NCBI RefSeq assembly: GCF_028657945.1
Contig: NZ_CP059693.1
Location: 2,046,001-2,110,000, forward strand
Source: Thalassomonas haliotis
GTDB taxonomy: Bacteria > Pseudomonadota > Gammaproteobacteria > Enterobacterales > Alteromonadaceae
Direction of reading: 5' to 3'
DNA: 64,000 nucleotides
Within the stretch, counting starts at the first letter, position 1. Each line of letters opens with the position of its first letter. A program made the position numbers and the translations under genes. The notes below the pieces were generated by a model. It had not been told where the DNA came from. It worked only from the letters and a program-made list of their open reading frames with translations, and did no database searches. This document shows positions 52,481 through 62,058 of the stretch, piece after piece.

Positions 52481-52689
52481 TGATGCGCACAAACATTATA
52501 AGGAACGTAGTCTAACAAATGTAGAGAACACAAAAGCCTAATAAGTAATATCAACAGAAAAATCAGCCGCAGCGAGTCCAATTTCCTGTCGTGCCAAGCG
52601 TTACTGATAGAAAACCATCTAATCTAACCTTATATATTCACTCCTTCAAAAATAGTGTTCGTGATGTTGAGTTAGCAGAAATGCTATGG

Positions 52690-52986
52690 TTACTTCGACT
52701 TTAAAAAAATAATTGCAACCCCTATGACGCTTACTAACCAAAAAATAATCGCCGGTCGCATCAGCTCAGTATCTGCCCACCATTGGCTCGGTTCATACAC
52801 CTCAAAAAAAGGAAATAAAAACAAAGCAATATAAGGTGAAAACATGCCGATAAAAGGGTTGTGTACGTTAGTGGGTAAGGTTTGGGTAAAAAGGTTTATT
52901 CCCCAAATTAACAACCAAAGCAGATTAAAGCTGATAAAAAATATCGCAATTTTCCTGACTTTCTTTGATGTGAATAATTTTGTCAC
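52690..52986 (-). CDS. Small membrane protein
   Basis: From the GTG at 52986 this is a 98-residue protein with three hydrophobic segments (near 12-32, 46-60 and 77-94). The start lies 2 bases after the stop of the decayed upstream gene, with GAGGATGAG as ribosome binding site; an ATG at 53023-53025 is the alternative, giving 111 residues. No family is recognised. It may have been a membrane partner or immunity protein of the decayed gene. Confidence 0.5.
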   Translation of the reverse strand: MTKLFTSKKVRKIAIFFISFNLLWLLIWGINLFTQTLPTNVHNPFIGMFSPYIALFLFPFFEVYEPSQWWADTELMRPAIIFWLVSVIGVAIIFLKSK

Positions 52987-52988
52987 GA

Positions 52989-53856
52989 TTAACTCATCCT
53001 CGCCGCAGGTGAAAGTTTTAACCATTTATCCTTAAAAATTTCCCAATCTGTGAAAACGGGAGAACCCCTGGAGATACTGCGTAATGTCAGTAACATCATT
53101 TCAGCGGATGCTTGTACCGCAAGTCGTCCGTGTTCGGAGTGAAGGGCACCCGATTGATAATCATGGTGGGCATGTTCGATTTTGTTGTCTTCATCGTAAG
53201 CATATATGTTGTTAATGGCACCGGCAGAGGTGATGCCTGTGGCGGGCATACGTTCGACATGGCCGGGAGAAAATGAATCCTGAAAAGCGTGTAAGGCCAG
53301 GGCGAGTGGCTCTATGGCGGCTTTTAAGTTACTCCAGTCGGTATATAGCCCCCTGTTTTTAAAATAGCGGATGGCAGCGCTGATCCATTTATCAAGATTC
53401 AGCTTTATATATGCTCAGTGCAGGCTTTGTAGGCGGCGAAATTTTTCTGATTGATTTCCCGCATAAAATGTATTTTTTGTTGGTCTTTGAAATATTTTGG
53501 AAAATGGGCGCTAAGGTATATCCGATCAAGGTCAATGGCCACTACGCGATGAGACAAAAAACTTTGTGTGGCTGCCACCCTGCATTGGCTCTATAGTTTT
53601 GCGGCGCCAAAAACATTAATAATAAAGCGAAAGGGCCGGTGCTTTCGAATTTGGCATTGCCATAAATCGCACTTTTAATGGCTGTGCTGGTGTTGTCGGC
53701 GGAGACGGATTTTTCCGGGTCGGTATAGCTTGTTTCGTCGGTGACAAAAAAGTTGGCGTTGCAATGCTCCTGCCTGATGGCCGGGTCATGTGCACAGTTT
53801 TTTAACAGCAGCGCTATTGTCGCATCGGTTATTTTGGCATGTCCGTCGCACTTCAT
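52989..53856 (-). pseudogene. Decayed gene of unknown family
   Basis: Reading right to left across frames gives one continuous protein-like sequence: MKCDGHAKITDATIALLLKN, PFALLLMFLAPQNYRANAGW, then (frame change near 53555) VVAIDLDRIYLSAHFPKYF, a change near 53405, and LDKWISAAIRYFKNRGLY with ALALHAFQDSFSPGHVER, ending LSPAARMS. The LHAFQDSFSPGH segment and His-rich EHAHHDYQSGAL suggest a metal-dependent hydrolase or secreted-effector-like protein. At least two frameshifts break it. Confidence 0.6.
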
Positions 53857-53966
53857 AATTATTCCCTTAATTTATCAGTGTTTGTTTTTTATTCAGTTAT
53901 CATATGTGAAAACTTATCACATGGAAATGGCGTTAGTTTGAGAGCGACTGATTGCACTGTTTTTTT

Positions 53967-54094
53967 GGGTCTAAAGTGCAATGGTTTTGGCTGGTTCTAA
54001 CTTTCCCTGTTAATAATGACCTGCTAGTATTTTAGGTTAACTAACGGATTAGCTTGCTGCAAAGCAGTAGCGCGCTTCACTAAAAGGATTTAGC
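53967..54094 (+). repeat. Conserved leader of effector module 3
   Basis: This 128-base block has the same length and nearly the same sequence as the leader at 45884-46011, indicating that promoter and gene were duplicated together. Confidence 0.8.
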
Positions 54095-55177
54095 ATGGCC
54101 AACGAAATTGATATTTGTATCAGCAGTAAAACCTGTTCCTCCCTGCCTTGCCCGCCGGACCCACAAGCTGTCGAGGCTTTTTTGCAAGACAACCCGCATA
54201 TTAGCGGAAATTTTATTCCCCAGGGCACGCCTTATATTTTACGGCAAGGACAGTTAGATAAAACACGTCGCTGGCAGGAGTTAAGGCCGGATTTAGTTAG
54301 TAACTTTAATCAGTTGAAAGCTTTGCCGGGCGATTCAAGGCGTAATATTGCCGCTCTAAATGAGACCTATGGCACGGAATTATTGGTGGCGTTATCAGAA
54401 TTTCACCAACATGAAATTGCCCCTATGGTAGCTGAGGTGAAAAAGTATCAGCAGGAAACGGTTACACCTTTTTTAGAATCAAATACCCATGGTATTGCCG
54501 GTGCAGCAGCTACGGGACTGGAAAACCGATTTATGGGCTTTGCCAAGGCTTCAGTAAAATATCAAGAGGCGTTAGAAAACTTACAGAAGGCATACAAGGC
54601 TAAAGTGCGGGGGATTGAGCTGGTCAAGTTGGAGCAAACAGCGAAAAGTTTGCATAGTGATCTTATCAGTAAATTTGAAGTTGAGCTTAATAAGTACATG
54701 GGGGTTGCTAAAGCCAGTAGGCGTGGGACAGTGTGGTCGAACCCTGAACGGGGTATTAATATTGCCAAAGGCGCTCGCAATGCCCAGCCTATCGATCTGT
54801 CTTCTACCCGGGCGTTTGAAATTATTAAACGTTTCGAGAAAGCTGCTAATTGGGGGGGGAAGGGGGTTATTGCCTTTGATGCCGGATGGCGTGGCTACAA
54901 TGTTTATCAAGATTATGAAGCCGGGAAAGATTGGCAGCGCAGTGCTGTTATGCAAACAACTGGCTTTGGTTTAAGTACTGCAGCAGGTGCGGTAGTGGGG
55001 GGCGCTGTGGTTAAGGCTGGTCTTGGTATTGCTATGCTTGCAACGCCTGCCGGTTGGGTGTTTGTTGTTGGCTCTGCATTGGTTTTAGGGTTTGCTGCCG
55101 CTAAAACTGGTGATGGGCTTGGGCAGTGGTTAGCGGGCTTGGCTTATGATACCAGTGCGCATTTTAGTCGGTTTTAA
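54095..55177 (+). CDS. Putative pore-forming effector, paralogue 3 of 3
   Basis: The 360-residue protein has the same Cys-containing N-terminus, helical middle and glycine-rich hydrophobic C-terminus (TGFGLSTAAGAVVGGAVVKA, then FVVGSALVLGFAAAKT) as the two other paralogues. It shares the leader of module 1. The immunity-like gene starts 15 bases downstream and a further decayed immunity copy follows. No signal peptide is seen. Confidence 0.55.
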   Translation: MANEIDICISSKTCSSLPCPPDPQAVEAFLQDNPHISGNFIPQGTPYILRQGQLDKTRRWQELRPDLVSNFNQLKALPGDSRRNIAALNETYGTELLVALSEFHQHEIAPMVAEVKKYQQETVTPFLESNTHGIAGAAATGLENRFMGFAKASVKYQEALENLQKAYKAKVRGIELVKLEQTAKSLHSDLISKFEVELNKYMGVAKASRRGTVWSNPERGINIAKGARNAQPIDLSSTRAFEIIKRFEKAANWGGKGVIAFDAGWRGYNVYQDYEAGKDWQRSAVMQTTGFGLSTAAGAVVGGAVVKAGLGIAMLATPAGWVFVVGSALVLGFAAAKTGDGLGQWLAGLAYDTSAHFSRF

Positions 55178-55192
55178 ATTCAAGGTTGAATA

Positions 55193-55543
55193 ATGGAAAT
55201 AAATGCTGAACATTGGCTTGCGTTAGGTGTTGCCGTGTTAATTTTTTTATGGGGGATTGCGACATTCTGCTTTAGTCGTATTTCAGTAAAACATATTGAA
55301 AGAGAAATGGCTAAAGCTGGCAAGCTACCGCCTGAATGGGATAAAGGTATTGGTGCCCGCATTACTATGTATGCCATGGTTATTGTAGCGAAAAAGGCGG
55401 CGGATGTATCACCGGTTAATGATCAGTTAATTCTTCGCTATGCCCGTAAAAAAGATTGGTATTTGGCGGTTTTCTTTCTTGGTTCATTTGTTGTTTTAAT
55501 GAGTGTGGGAGGTATAGCTTATTATTTATACGGCCCTGAGTAA
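55193..55543 (+). CDS. Putative immunity membrane protein for effector 3
   Basis: This 116-residue protein has two transmembrane helices (about 8-27 and 91-111) and the loop RISVKHIEREMAKAGKLPPE with DKGIGARI. It is the closest relative of the first part of the frameshifted copy at 52176 (MEI.VEHW-like start). Cognate protection against effector 3 is inferred from position. Confidence 0.55.
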   Translation: MEINAEHWLALGVAVLIFLWGIATFCFSRISVKHIEREMAKAGKLPPEWDKGIGARITMYAMVIVAKKAADVSPVNDQLILRYARKKDWYLAVFFLGSFVVLMSVGGIAYYLYGPE

Positions 55544-55611
55544 GGTTTTTTTATTATTTGTACGCACCAGTGTAGCCGAGTGTTTAATTGGTTTTAATTT
55601 AGGTCATGGTG

Positions 55612-55951
55612 ATGTTTGAACTTACAACTCAAGACTGGTTTATTTATGGTGCAGGGACTTTGTTTTTTGTCTGTGCCTTTTTTTTCAGTGTGTTTTGGCA
55701 GAATATCGGTAAAGCATATAGAGTAAGAAATGGCTAAGGAGGGGAAATCATCACCTGATTGGGATAAGGGGATAGGTGCAAGCGTTGGCGCTTATGCTGT
55801 TGCTCTGGTCATCAAAAAAATACCCCCTCATTCGATTATTGACACCAAAGCCGAAAAACCTCATGCCCGTAAAAAAGATGTCTTCTTGGCGGGCCTTTTT
55901 CTTAGCTCACTTGTGTTATTTATAACGGTTGCCGGAATCTTTATGGCTTAA
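55612..55951 (+). pseudogene. Decayed immunity-like gene
   Basis: The frame from the ATG at 55612 encodes FELTTQDWFIYGAGTLFFV, like the start of the immunity protein at 51714. It shifts frame near the T-rich run around 55678-55695. The continuation RISVKHIE is then stopped by TAA before EMAKEGKSSPDWDKGIG, which remains open from 55730 to a stop at 55951. Both lesions indicate decay. Confidence 0.7.
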
Positions 55952-56042
55952 CTAGCTAATTGTTTAGAGCAGGCTGGTTACCGGGGAAAATTCTTAGAGT
56001 AAAAAGGTATTACCCCTGGCGGTTAGGGGTCAGGATAAAGCT

Positions 56043-56077
56043 CCTGCTACTGCACAGCGTAGGGGCGCAGTAGCAGG
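56043..56077. terminator. Hairpin between the decayed immunity gene and the SymE-like gene
   Basis: CCTGCTACTGC (56043-56053) and GCAGTAGCAGG (56067-56077) form a perfect 11-bp stem. It lies just after the stop of the minus-strand SymE-like gene; the following bases are only weakly T-rich. Confidence 0.55.
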
Positions 56078-56086
56078 GGTTATTGG

Positions 56087-56371
56087 CTAAGGTTTAGTTG
56101 CCGGGACGGGACAAGTCAGGCCCGGCAATACCATTAAGATATCTTGATTAACCGTCACCGTGACTTTTTCTCCTATGGTAAAACCGGCCTGTGTGAGCCA
56201 CTTGCCTCTTAATACAATATAAGGCTCAAGTACTACCGGCACATAATTGAGGCCCACGCCGCGGGTTTTTGGTGTGTTCTCGCAGATGGTTTCCAGCACG
56301 GTCAGCTGGCGGGTATAGGGATATTTTACTTTTGCCGAGCAAAGCTCTGACGTATGATTAGCATCAGCCAT
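56087..56371 (-). CDS. symE: SymE-like toxin (type I addiction module family)
   Basis: The 94-residue protein ends with the SymE-like block LRGKWLTQAGFTIGEKVTVT, an AbrB-fold segment, preceded by YTRQLTVLETI. SymE of E. coli is an SOS-induced RNA- or nucleoid-acting toxin whose mRNA is repressed by the antisense RNA SymR. An antisense RNA could be encoded on the plus strand around the start (about 56300-56450) but cannot be confirmed by eye. SymE-family genes are often found beside Rhs loci, as here. Confidence 0.65.
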   Translation of the reverse strand: MADANHTSELCSAKVKYPYTRQLTVLETICENTPKTRGVGLNYVPVVLEPYIVLRGKWLTQAGFTIGEKVTVTVNQDILMVLPGLTCPVPATKP

Positions 56372-57056
56372 GATGAACTCCTATTAAGTTCGTTGTGGTT
56401 AGCAATCTCTGGGTGTTCTAGCACTCAGGGGTTGCGGTTAATGTTACGGCGCGTTTTACGGGCGCGAATGAATAAAAATACCGGTGAGATAGCCCTCCTT
56501 TGTTGGGTAGAGGCACCTTTAATAAAAGACTAAATAGCTGGGTAAATCAACAGGGTGAGGGCTGTTTCTTAGATTAATATCTGTTGTTTTTGGGGCTTGA
56601 TATGCTATTTGTTAGTTATGGTTGCGCCTGAAGGTTACCGGGCTTTCGGGCCGTTAATGATTAAGAAAACAGGCATTCATTAATCTTGTTTGTATCTATA
56701 TAAGTAGCCTATATATTTTTTCTTGTCGGCAGATACTTATGGAGCTTTACCGTTGCCCTGGGTAAAGCGTTCCCTTCAATTATTTCTTTCTTCTCTGCGT
56801 AAAATGACTATCTTCAGGCTTGGTATTTTAAAATGAACAGCGGTTGTCACATGCTTCCTTTATACATGTGAAAAAGGGGGAGTTTAAAAGCATGGTTTAA
56901 AGCCCGGCTTGAAAAATATCTATTTTGCTCGCCATATACCTATAAAGTACCATTGCAAATCTGATTGAAATTCGTACTATATGGCTTAGTCTGAGCATTT
57001 TAATTTTTCGTTGGCTTATACTCATGGACTGAGGAATAAACAGGATTTACACGGAT
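56372..57056. other. Long intergenic region upstream of the Rhs gene
   Basis: These 685 bases have no supported gene. They contain the divergent promoters of the SymE-like gene and the Rhs gene, a small imperfect hairpin near 56410-56432 (CTGGGTG/CACTCAG) and A/T-rich stretches around 56690-56725. No repeat shared with the effector leaders was seen. Confidence 0.4.
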
Positions 57057-60000
57057 GTGAATATCTTCCATTTTCGCGGCAATAATCGCCATATCATCAT
57101 CTTACCCAAAAGCGCCCCGGCCCCGGCGGGCTTTGCCCTTGCCGGTTGCGAAATTCAGGGGGCTGCCGGGCAGCTGGTGCGGGAAATATCGCCTCATTTA
57201 GCGCAAAACGTCAATGCCTTAAGCCATGCCTGCAGCTTGTTGCAACAGGTGGGGGTTTCGGTACCGGCACTTGCCCGCACGGTAGCGCCTAAACTTAGTG
57301 ACTGTTTGGCCAGCGGTTTGCTCAGGCTTTATACCGAGATAGAAAAAGTGCTGCCGTATGGTGAGAACGAAAACAGCGGCGGTCAGGGCGATGCGGCCCC
57401 GGGGGTTGCCCGGCAGGAGAAAACCTTGCCGCCCAGCCGGGGACAGCTGGATGATAACAGCCCCCTGGCGGGTACCAGCAGCAATAATACTGCCCTTGAT
57501 GTGCCGATAGCCGAGCAGGAATGCCGTTCAGATCCTGTGTCTATGCTCAGCGGCGAAGAGATTTTGCCGCTGGTGGATTTTGAATTGAGCGCCGCGATGC
57601 CCTTTAGCTGGCGGCGTTTATATCGCTCCGGCCAGTGTGACAGCAACCTGGGGCTGGGTTATGGCTGGCGGCACCATTTTTGTCTGCAGCTGGTGGAAAA
57701 ATATCAGCCGCCGCCCAAAGTGGGTCCGGCGCAGCCGGGTAAACATTGGCTGGAGCTGACCGATGAAGAAGGCCGGGTGCATGTGTTTGACGCGGTAAAA
57801 CGCGGACAAACCAGTGTGCAGCTGGCTTCTGGCTGGTCGCTGTATTATCAGCAAGACGGCAAGCAGGTGCTGATCAAACCCGACGACAGCCACTGGACGT
57901 TTGTTAAGGCAACAAGCAAGGCCGTTTCTGAGCAAGAAAAGGGGCAGGTAGAGGACGTCTGGCTGCTGGAGAGCATCAGTAATTATCTCGGCCAGTATTT
58001 TAGTCTGCATTACGATAAAAACCACCGCCTGGTGCGCATTGCCTGCAGCGCCAGGCGGGGTATAGTGCTGCAATATAATCATGATCATAACCTGTTGCGC
58101 ATAGCCGCTTATGTGTGTGATGACCAGGGCGAGCAGCAGCTGTTGCCTGGGTTTCTTGCCAGTTATCAGTATGACGATAACCAGGCGCTGATTGCCGCCA
58201 CCAACAGCCGGGGCGAGGTTGAACGTTATGCCTATTTTGATGACTATTTATTAAAACGCCGCACCCGCGCCTCGGGCTTTAGCCATCATTTTCTCTGGCA
58301 AAGGCAAGCGCTGAGCAAAGCGCCAGGCAGTGGACAAAAGCCTGAGCAAAACGCTGAGCCAGGGCCGGGGCAAAAAATCGGGCAGCAGGCTCAGGCCAAG
58401 TGTATTAAGCAGTGGGGGGATGATGATACCTATTGTTACCGCTTTGATTACCAGGATTGTGAAGACGGCCAGTTAACCACCAGCACCGACAGCCTGGGCA
58501 ATGTTGAGCAGTTTGTGCATAACCGCCAGGGTCTGCTTATCGCCCATACCGATCCCCGGGGGTTTACCCGTAAAACGGATTACGACAGTGTCGGCCGCAA
58601 AATCCGGCAAACCGATGCCGGCGGTGAGCATACCCTGTACCGTTATAACGAGCAGGGCCAGCTGGCGGAAGTGATCGGTGCTGACGGCGGCAGAAGCCGC
58701 TATTTTTATAATGCCCTGGGCAAACGTATTTTAACTTTAGATCCGCTGGGGCAGCAGTATCAGCGCAAGTTTGACGGCACCGGACGGTTATTGTCGCAAA
58801 CCGGCCCCGATGGCCGCAGCATCCGTTATCACTACACTGAGCTGGGGCAGTTAAAACAAAAAGTGGCCGCCGACGGTGTGAAAAGCTTGTATCACTGGGA
58901 TGCCTCGGGAGAGCTGCTGGCGTTGCAGGTGGGGGATAAACTCACCCGCTACAGTTACGACCGGCTTGGCCGGTTAAATGCCAGCATAGATGCGCAGGGG
59001 CTGATCACTGAATTTGTCCGGGATGAAAAGGGCCAGGTGGTTGAGCAGCTCAGTTATGATCGGGCACAGCCGGATAATAAAATCCGCAAAAGCTTTTGTT
59101 ATGACGATGCCGGGCGCTTGATCAGTGAGCAGGCGCCAGATGAGGCGGCAGAGCTTTCTGCTGCACAGTCTTCAGCCGTTGACGCTGAGGCCGAACCCGG
59201 CGCAGATCAGCCACCGGGCAATGAAACCCGTTATCACTACCAGGGGCTGGCCCAGCCGAGTCAGAAAACCTTTGCCGACGGCAGCTACCTTAAATACTCC
59301 TACGATAACGAGCGCAACCTTACCGCCATTACCCGCAGCGACGGTCAGCGCTATCAAATTGACTACAGTGAGAGCGAGCAGCCGGTAAAACTGGTGGGCT
59401 TTGACGGCCGCGAGCAGCATTATGGTTATGACGATAACGACAAACTGATTTCGGTGAGCGACAGCGGCGAGCGCTTTATTCGTTTAAAACGCGATAACAT
59501 GGGGCGTATTGTTGAGCAAAGCAGTGTTGTTGCCAATAGCGGCAAGCCTCAAAAAGAGCACAACAAAGCGGATGATAAAGCCGCAGGCAAGCAGGCAACT
59601 GAGCTAACAAATAAGCCCGGCAATAAAACAGGTATTTCCTTTCAGCACAATAATTTTTATCAATATGACTTGCTGGGGCGGTTAACACGCGCCCATAACA
59701 GCCAGCGCACGGTGCAGCTGAGTTATCACCGCCGGGGGGCGGGTAGCGGGCAGTTTAAGCAGGTGCAACAGGGTAACTGGTCGCTTGATTATGACTACAA
59801 CAGTAAGGGGCAGCGCGCCAGTGTAAAACTGCCGGATGGCAGCTGTTTGCTGTATGAATACGATCAAAACGGGCAGTTAAGTCAGCTTGATTATCTCAAT
59901 AAATCCCAAGCCGGCAGCGCAGGCAATAAGCTGAAACAAGCGCAGCGAGCCGGTCACACTTTGGGGCAGTCGCGGCCGCTGATGCAATGCCAATACAATA

Positions 60001-61781
60001 AAGCCGGGCTGATGACGGGGCAAACCTTAGGTAACGGCCTTTTGCTCAGCCAAAGTTTTGATGTGCATTCGCGTTTAACTGAGCAGCATTGGCGCTCGGC
60101 AACTGCGGCAGATGAACACCGCCAGGGGCAGGTATTAACCTTAGAGCAACCAGGATTTAATGAGCAGCGTTTTTATCAGTATGATCAGCAACATCAGTTG
60201 CTAAGCTGCAGGCAAGTTGTATCGGGTGTGGCAACTAGCCCTCAGGCAGGGGTTACAACCTTTAATGCCGGGCCTTACCAAAATAATCGCCAAGTGCAGA
60301 CCGCTGGGGGGAAAACACAAGGCCATGAAAAAGTTTTTCGCTATAACCGCCTCAGCCAGCTGATCAACGCCCGGGAAGGTGAGCAGGACGGCCATTATCA
60401 CTGGGATGCTTTTGGTAATCCGGTCGCGGCCTGTGGCGCTGACAGCAAAAAAACAAGCAGCCACCCGGGGGAGCCAGCACAAGCGCAGCAAGTTGGTAAT
60501 GATGAAGTTGCCTTAAGCTCAGCCGGTCAGGTGAAGGTTCATCAGGACCGGCTAGTAAGCTTTAACGGCACAGATTACGGTTATGATAGCTGCGGCAATC
60601 AAATCTCCAGCCTGACAAAAGGGGAGCAACAGCAGCGTTTTTTTGATGGCCTGAACCAGCTGCGTCAGCTCAATGTCAATGGTGCCTTAACTCACTACGA
60701 ATACGACGCTTTAGGCAGGCGCAGTGCGAAAATAACCGAGCAGGGGCGCACGGATTTTATCTGGGATAACCACCAGCTCATTGGCGAGCATTGCCAGGGA
60801 AAGTTCACCTGGTATATCTATTATCCGGGATCCTTCTTGCCTGTTGCTTTAGTTAAAAACGGGGAGGTTTATTATTATCACCTAGACCAGCTGGGCACAC
60901 CGCTATGTTTAACAGATAAAGAAGCTAAAGCGGTATGGCGTAATAATAGCGATGTTTTTGGTGCGCCGCTGGGGGAGCAAGGTGGTGAACCTTTAAATGA
61001 AATCGAAAACCCGCTACGCTTTCAGGGGCAGTATTTTGATCGTGAAAGCGGCCTGCACTACAACCGCTTTCGCTATTATTGCCCTCGGCAGGGGCGGTTT
61101 ATTCACCAGGACCCGATAGGGCTGGCTGGTGGCATTAATCCTTATCAGTATGCGCCGAATCCGGTGAACTGGGTTGATCCGTTTGGGTTGGAATGTAAGG
61201 AAGATAAATTATCAAATGATAAATTTTCTGCTGACCCTTATGAAAATCTGAATATAGAAAATGGCGTAATAATCGATGCAGCGCAAGAATCGGCTTCTTA
61301 TCAAGGTCAAGATCCTTATTTCGGTGTTGATAAACTTGAAAATATTGAGCTTAAAAAGGATGCTGTGTTAGCCCATATTACATGGAAGCCCCAAGGCGGT
61401 ATTACAGGTAAATACTTTACAACTCTTGAAGCTGTTGAGAGCGCACGAGCAAAGGATGGTGTTGTTAGTTCTAGAGCCTTGAATCAAGGATTACAAGTTT
61501 ATGCTGGCGATGACCGGTTGGAATATAAAAAACAAGTTCAGTTATTTACTGTTAATGAGGATATTCCTTTTGGAGGAGTAGCATATGGCTCTACTACTAA
61601 AAATCCTCAATTTAATCCCGGTAGGTATAAGACTCATCCTCAATATTATGTTAAAGATGAACATATTGGTAAATTACAAGAAGTACCAGGTAGTTTGGAG
61701 GTTATGAAAGATACTGATGCTCCTGATATTAATGAAAAGTTGATGAAAATAAGGAAAAAAAATGAAACTAAAAATAAATGA
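57057..61781 (+). CDS. rhs: Rhs-family polymorphic toxin
   Basis: The 1,574-residue protein has an N-terminal region of about 150 residues without a recognised PAAR domain. A DUF6531-like segment follows (DPVSMLSGEEILPLVDFEL), then many YD repeats (such as YNEQGQLAEVIGADGGRSRY) that build the Rhs shell, and the core end PRQGRFIHQDPIGLAGGINP. Residue 1378 ends the conserved core at WVDPFGL. The last 196 residues are a different, A/T-richer toxin tip of unassigned type (GGITGKYFTT, YAGDDRLEY, NPQFNPGRYKTHPQYY). The start is GTG. The immunity gene overlaps its 3' end by 20 bases. Delivery is probably by type VI secretion. Confidence 0.85.
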   Translation: MNIFHFRGNNRHIIILPKSAPAPAGFALAGCEIQGAAGQLVREISPHLAQNVNALSHACSLLQQVGVSVPALARTVAPKLSDCLASGLLRLYTEIEKVLPYGENENSGGQGDAAPGVARQEKTLPPSRGQLDDNSPLAGTSSNNTALDVPIAEQECRSDPVSMLSGEEILPLVDFELSAAMPFSWRRLYRSGQCDSNLGLGYGWRHHFCLQLVEKYQPPPKVGPAQPGKHWLELTDEEGRVHVFDAVKRGQTSVQLASGWSLYYQQDGKQVLIKPDDSHWTFVKATSKAVSEQEKGQVEDVWLLESISNYLGQYFSLHYDKNHRLVRIACSARRGIVLQYNHDHNLLRIAAYVCDDQGEQQLLPGFLASYQYDDNQALIAATNSRGEVERYAYFDDYLLKRRTRASGFSHHFLWQRQALSKAPGSGQKPEQNAEPGPGQKIGQQAQAKCIKQWGDDDTYCYRFDYQDCEDGQLTTSTDSLGNVEQFVHNRQGLLIAHTDPRGFTRKTDYDSVGRKIRQTDAGGEHTLYRYNEQGQLAEVIGADGGRSRYFYNALGKRILTLDPLGQQYQRKFDGTGRLLSQTGPDGRSIRYHYTELGQLKQKVAADGVKSLYHWDASGELLALQVGDKLTRYSYDRLGRLNASIDAQGLITEFVRDEKGQVVEQLSYDRAQPDNKIRKSFCYDDAGRLISEQAPDEAAELSAAQSSAVDAEAEPGADQPPGNETRYHYQGLAQPSQKTFADGSYLKYSYDNERNLTAITRSDGQRYQIDYSESEQPVKLVGFDGREQHYGYDDNDKLISVSDSGERFIRLKRDNMGRIVEQSSVVANSGKPQKEHNKADDKAAGKQATELTNKPGNKTGISFQHNNFYQYDLLGRLTRAHNSQRTVQLSYHRRGAGSGQFKQVQQGNWSLDYDYNSKGQRASVKLPDGSCLLYEYDQNGQLSQLDYLNKSQAGSAGNKLKQAQRAGHTLGQSRPLMQCQYNKAGLMTGQTLGNGLLLSQSFDVHSRLTEQHWRSATAADEHRQGQVLTLEQPGFNEQRFYQYDQQHQLLSCRQVVSGVATSPQAGVTTFNAGPYQNNRQVQTAGGKTQGHEKVFRYNRLSQLINAREGEQDGHYHWDAFGNPVAACGADSKKTSSHPGEPAQAQQVGNDEVALSSAGQVKVHQDRLVSFNGTDYGYDSCGNQISSLTKGEQQQRFFDGLNQLRQLNVNGALTHYEYDALGRRSAKITEQGRTDFIWDNHQLIGEHCQGKFTWYIYYPGSFLPVALVKNGEVYYYHLDQLGTPLCLTDKEAKAVWRNNSDVFGAPLGEQGGEPLNEIENPLRFQGQYFDRESGLHYNRFRYYCPRQGRFIHQDPIGLAGGINPYQYAPNPVNWVDPFGLECKEDKLSNDKFSADPYENLNIENGVIIDAAQESASYQGQDPYFGVDKLENIELKKDAVLAHITWKPQGGITGKYFTTLEAVESARAKDGVVSSRALNQGLQVYAGDDRLEYKKQVQLFTVNEDIPFGGVAYGSTTKNPQFNPGRYKTHPQYYVKDEHIGKLQEVPGSLEVMKDTDAPDINEKLMKIRKKNETKNK
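60531..61190 (+). repeat. Rhs core end, copy 1 of a 660-bp direct repeat
   Basis: This part of the Rhs gene is nearly identical to 62489-63148, of equal length, with scattered substitutions and no gap. The two copies end at the same codon of the core, after which the toxin tips differ completely. Confidence 0.9.
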
Positions 61782-62049
61782 TCTACCTAAACAGGGAACA
61801 CCTGATTATAGTCACTTAATTCCGATAGTAGATTATTTATTCTCAACAGGTAATGCCTCTGTTAATGATTATGATTGGGGAAATAATAGAACGGGTTACT
61901 TTTGTCATTTGAAAAATAAAATAGATTTTCATGATTTATTAGAACATTTTGAACTTCCCCCAAGTATTAAGTTAAATCAGGAAAGTCAAACGATTGATTG
62001 CATGAATACCTACTCAATTATCAGAGGTGGGAAGTCAGAGAATTGCTGA
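61762..62049 (+). CDS. Putative immunity protein for the Rhs toxin tip
   Basis: The 95-residue A/T-rich gene starts inside the last codons of the Rhs toxin tip (20-base overlap), the standard place for an Rhs immunity gene. It encodes a soluble protein without signal peptide or membrane span (YSHLIPIVDYLFSTG, KIDFHDLLEHFELP). The family is not recognised; function is inferred from position. Confidence 0.65.
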   Translation: MKLKINDLPKQGTPDYSHLIPIVDYLFSTGNASVNDYDWGNNRTGYFCHLKNKIDFHDLLEHFELPPSIKLNQESQTIDCMNTYSIIRGGKSENC

Positions 62050-62058
62050 TGAAAGAAG

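Noticed and set aside
52294-52581. Minus-strand open frame of 95 codons
   Set aside because: It is antisense to the frameshifted immunity-like gene, whose homology on the plus strand is clear.
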